From Syntrophales bacterium (lineage in GTDB: Bacteria; Desulfobacterota; Syntrophia; Syntrophales; UBA5619), in NCBI GenBank assembly GCA_028712015.1, contig JAQTRB010000111.1:1-5980 (forward strand): DNA of 5,980 nt, written 5' to 3'. A model generated the notes under the pieces. That model ran no database searches and was not told the origin of the DNA. It worked only from the letters and a program-made list of their open reading frames with translations. Below, in pieces: positions 5,892 through 5,980 of this stretch (position 1 is its first letter; each line of letters opens with the position of its first letter). The position numbers were made by a program, and so were the translations under genes.

Positions 5892-5980
5892 ATGAACAAA
5901 ATCCAGATCCGCGAATCCTTGAGCGGCGTGTTTGCCCCCATCACCACCCCTTTCTTCGAATCCGGCGAGGTGGATTATGA
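5892..5980 (+). CDS. DapA/N-acetylneuraminate-lyase family protein, N-terminus only
   Basis: Only the first 29 codons are in the window. They read MNKIQIRESLSGVFAPITTP and continue FFESGEVDY, which matches the first beta-strand of the class I aldolase TIM barrel in the dihydrodipicolinate synthase superfamily (G-V-F/Y-A-P-x-T-T-P-F...G-E-V/I-D). Family members condense or cleave pyruvate-type substrates through a Schiff-base lysine, but that lysine lies beyond the window, so lysine synthesis, sialic acid cleavage and sugar-acid catabolism cannot be told apart. The ATG at 5892 has AGGAG 9 nt upstream. It has its own promoter and so is likely a separate transcription unit from the ferredoxin gene. 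Confidence 0.75.
   Translation, partial: MNKIQIRESLSGVFAPITTPFFESGEVDY

Overview
This window looks like chromosomal DNA from a GC-rich anaerobic bacterium. A Desulfobacterota (syntrophic or sulfate-reducing 'deltaproteobacterial') origin fits best. That lineage call is an inference from three things: a fused ADP-forming acyl-CoA synthetase, a bicluster ferredoxin-like protein of a type common in strict anaerobes, and a CRP/FNR regulator. There is no rRNA or other taxonomic marker. I see no mobile elements, CRISPR arrays, tRNAs or rRNAs.

Layout. Positions 1-4658 hold four genes on the minus strand, in transcription order: a CRP/FNR-family regulator (4658-3969), a cupin plus ABM-like two-domain protein (3919-3254), a 753-residue fused ADP-forming acyl-CoA synthetase (3195-934), and a metallo-beta-lactamase-fold hydrolase (from 937, running off the left edge). 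Gaps are 49 nt, 58 nt and a 4-nt overlap, so they read as one operon with the regulator first. Positions 4659-4871 are a compact divergent control region. Positions 4872-5633 (plus strand) encode a two-cluster iron-sulfur protein resembling the FrdX-type ferredoxins linked to Hcp/HcpR regulons. Positions 5634-5891 are intergenic, with two inverted repeats and a good sigma70-type promoter. From 5892 the start of a DapA/N-acetylneuraminate-lyase family gene runs off the right edge.

How it may work together. The most striking element is a perfect 7-4-7 palindrome at 4732-4749 (core TTGAC-N4-GTCAA). This is the spacing expected for an FNR-type dimer, and the regulator's recognition helix carries the FNR-style E..SR triad. 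Each half of the palindrome supplies the -35 hexamer of one of two divergent promoters. The likely model is a single operator through which the regulator controls its own operon and the ferredoxin at once. The regulator lacks both the FNR cysteine cluster and the CRP cAMP-contact residues, so its signal is unknown. By analogy with HcpR it could be NO or a redox cue. The operon would connect that signal to ATP formation from an acyl-CoA (ADP-forming synthetase) and to a hydrolase whose substrate cannot be read from sequence.
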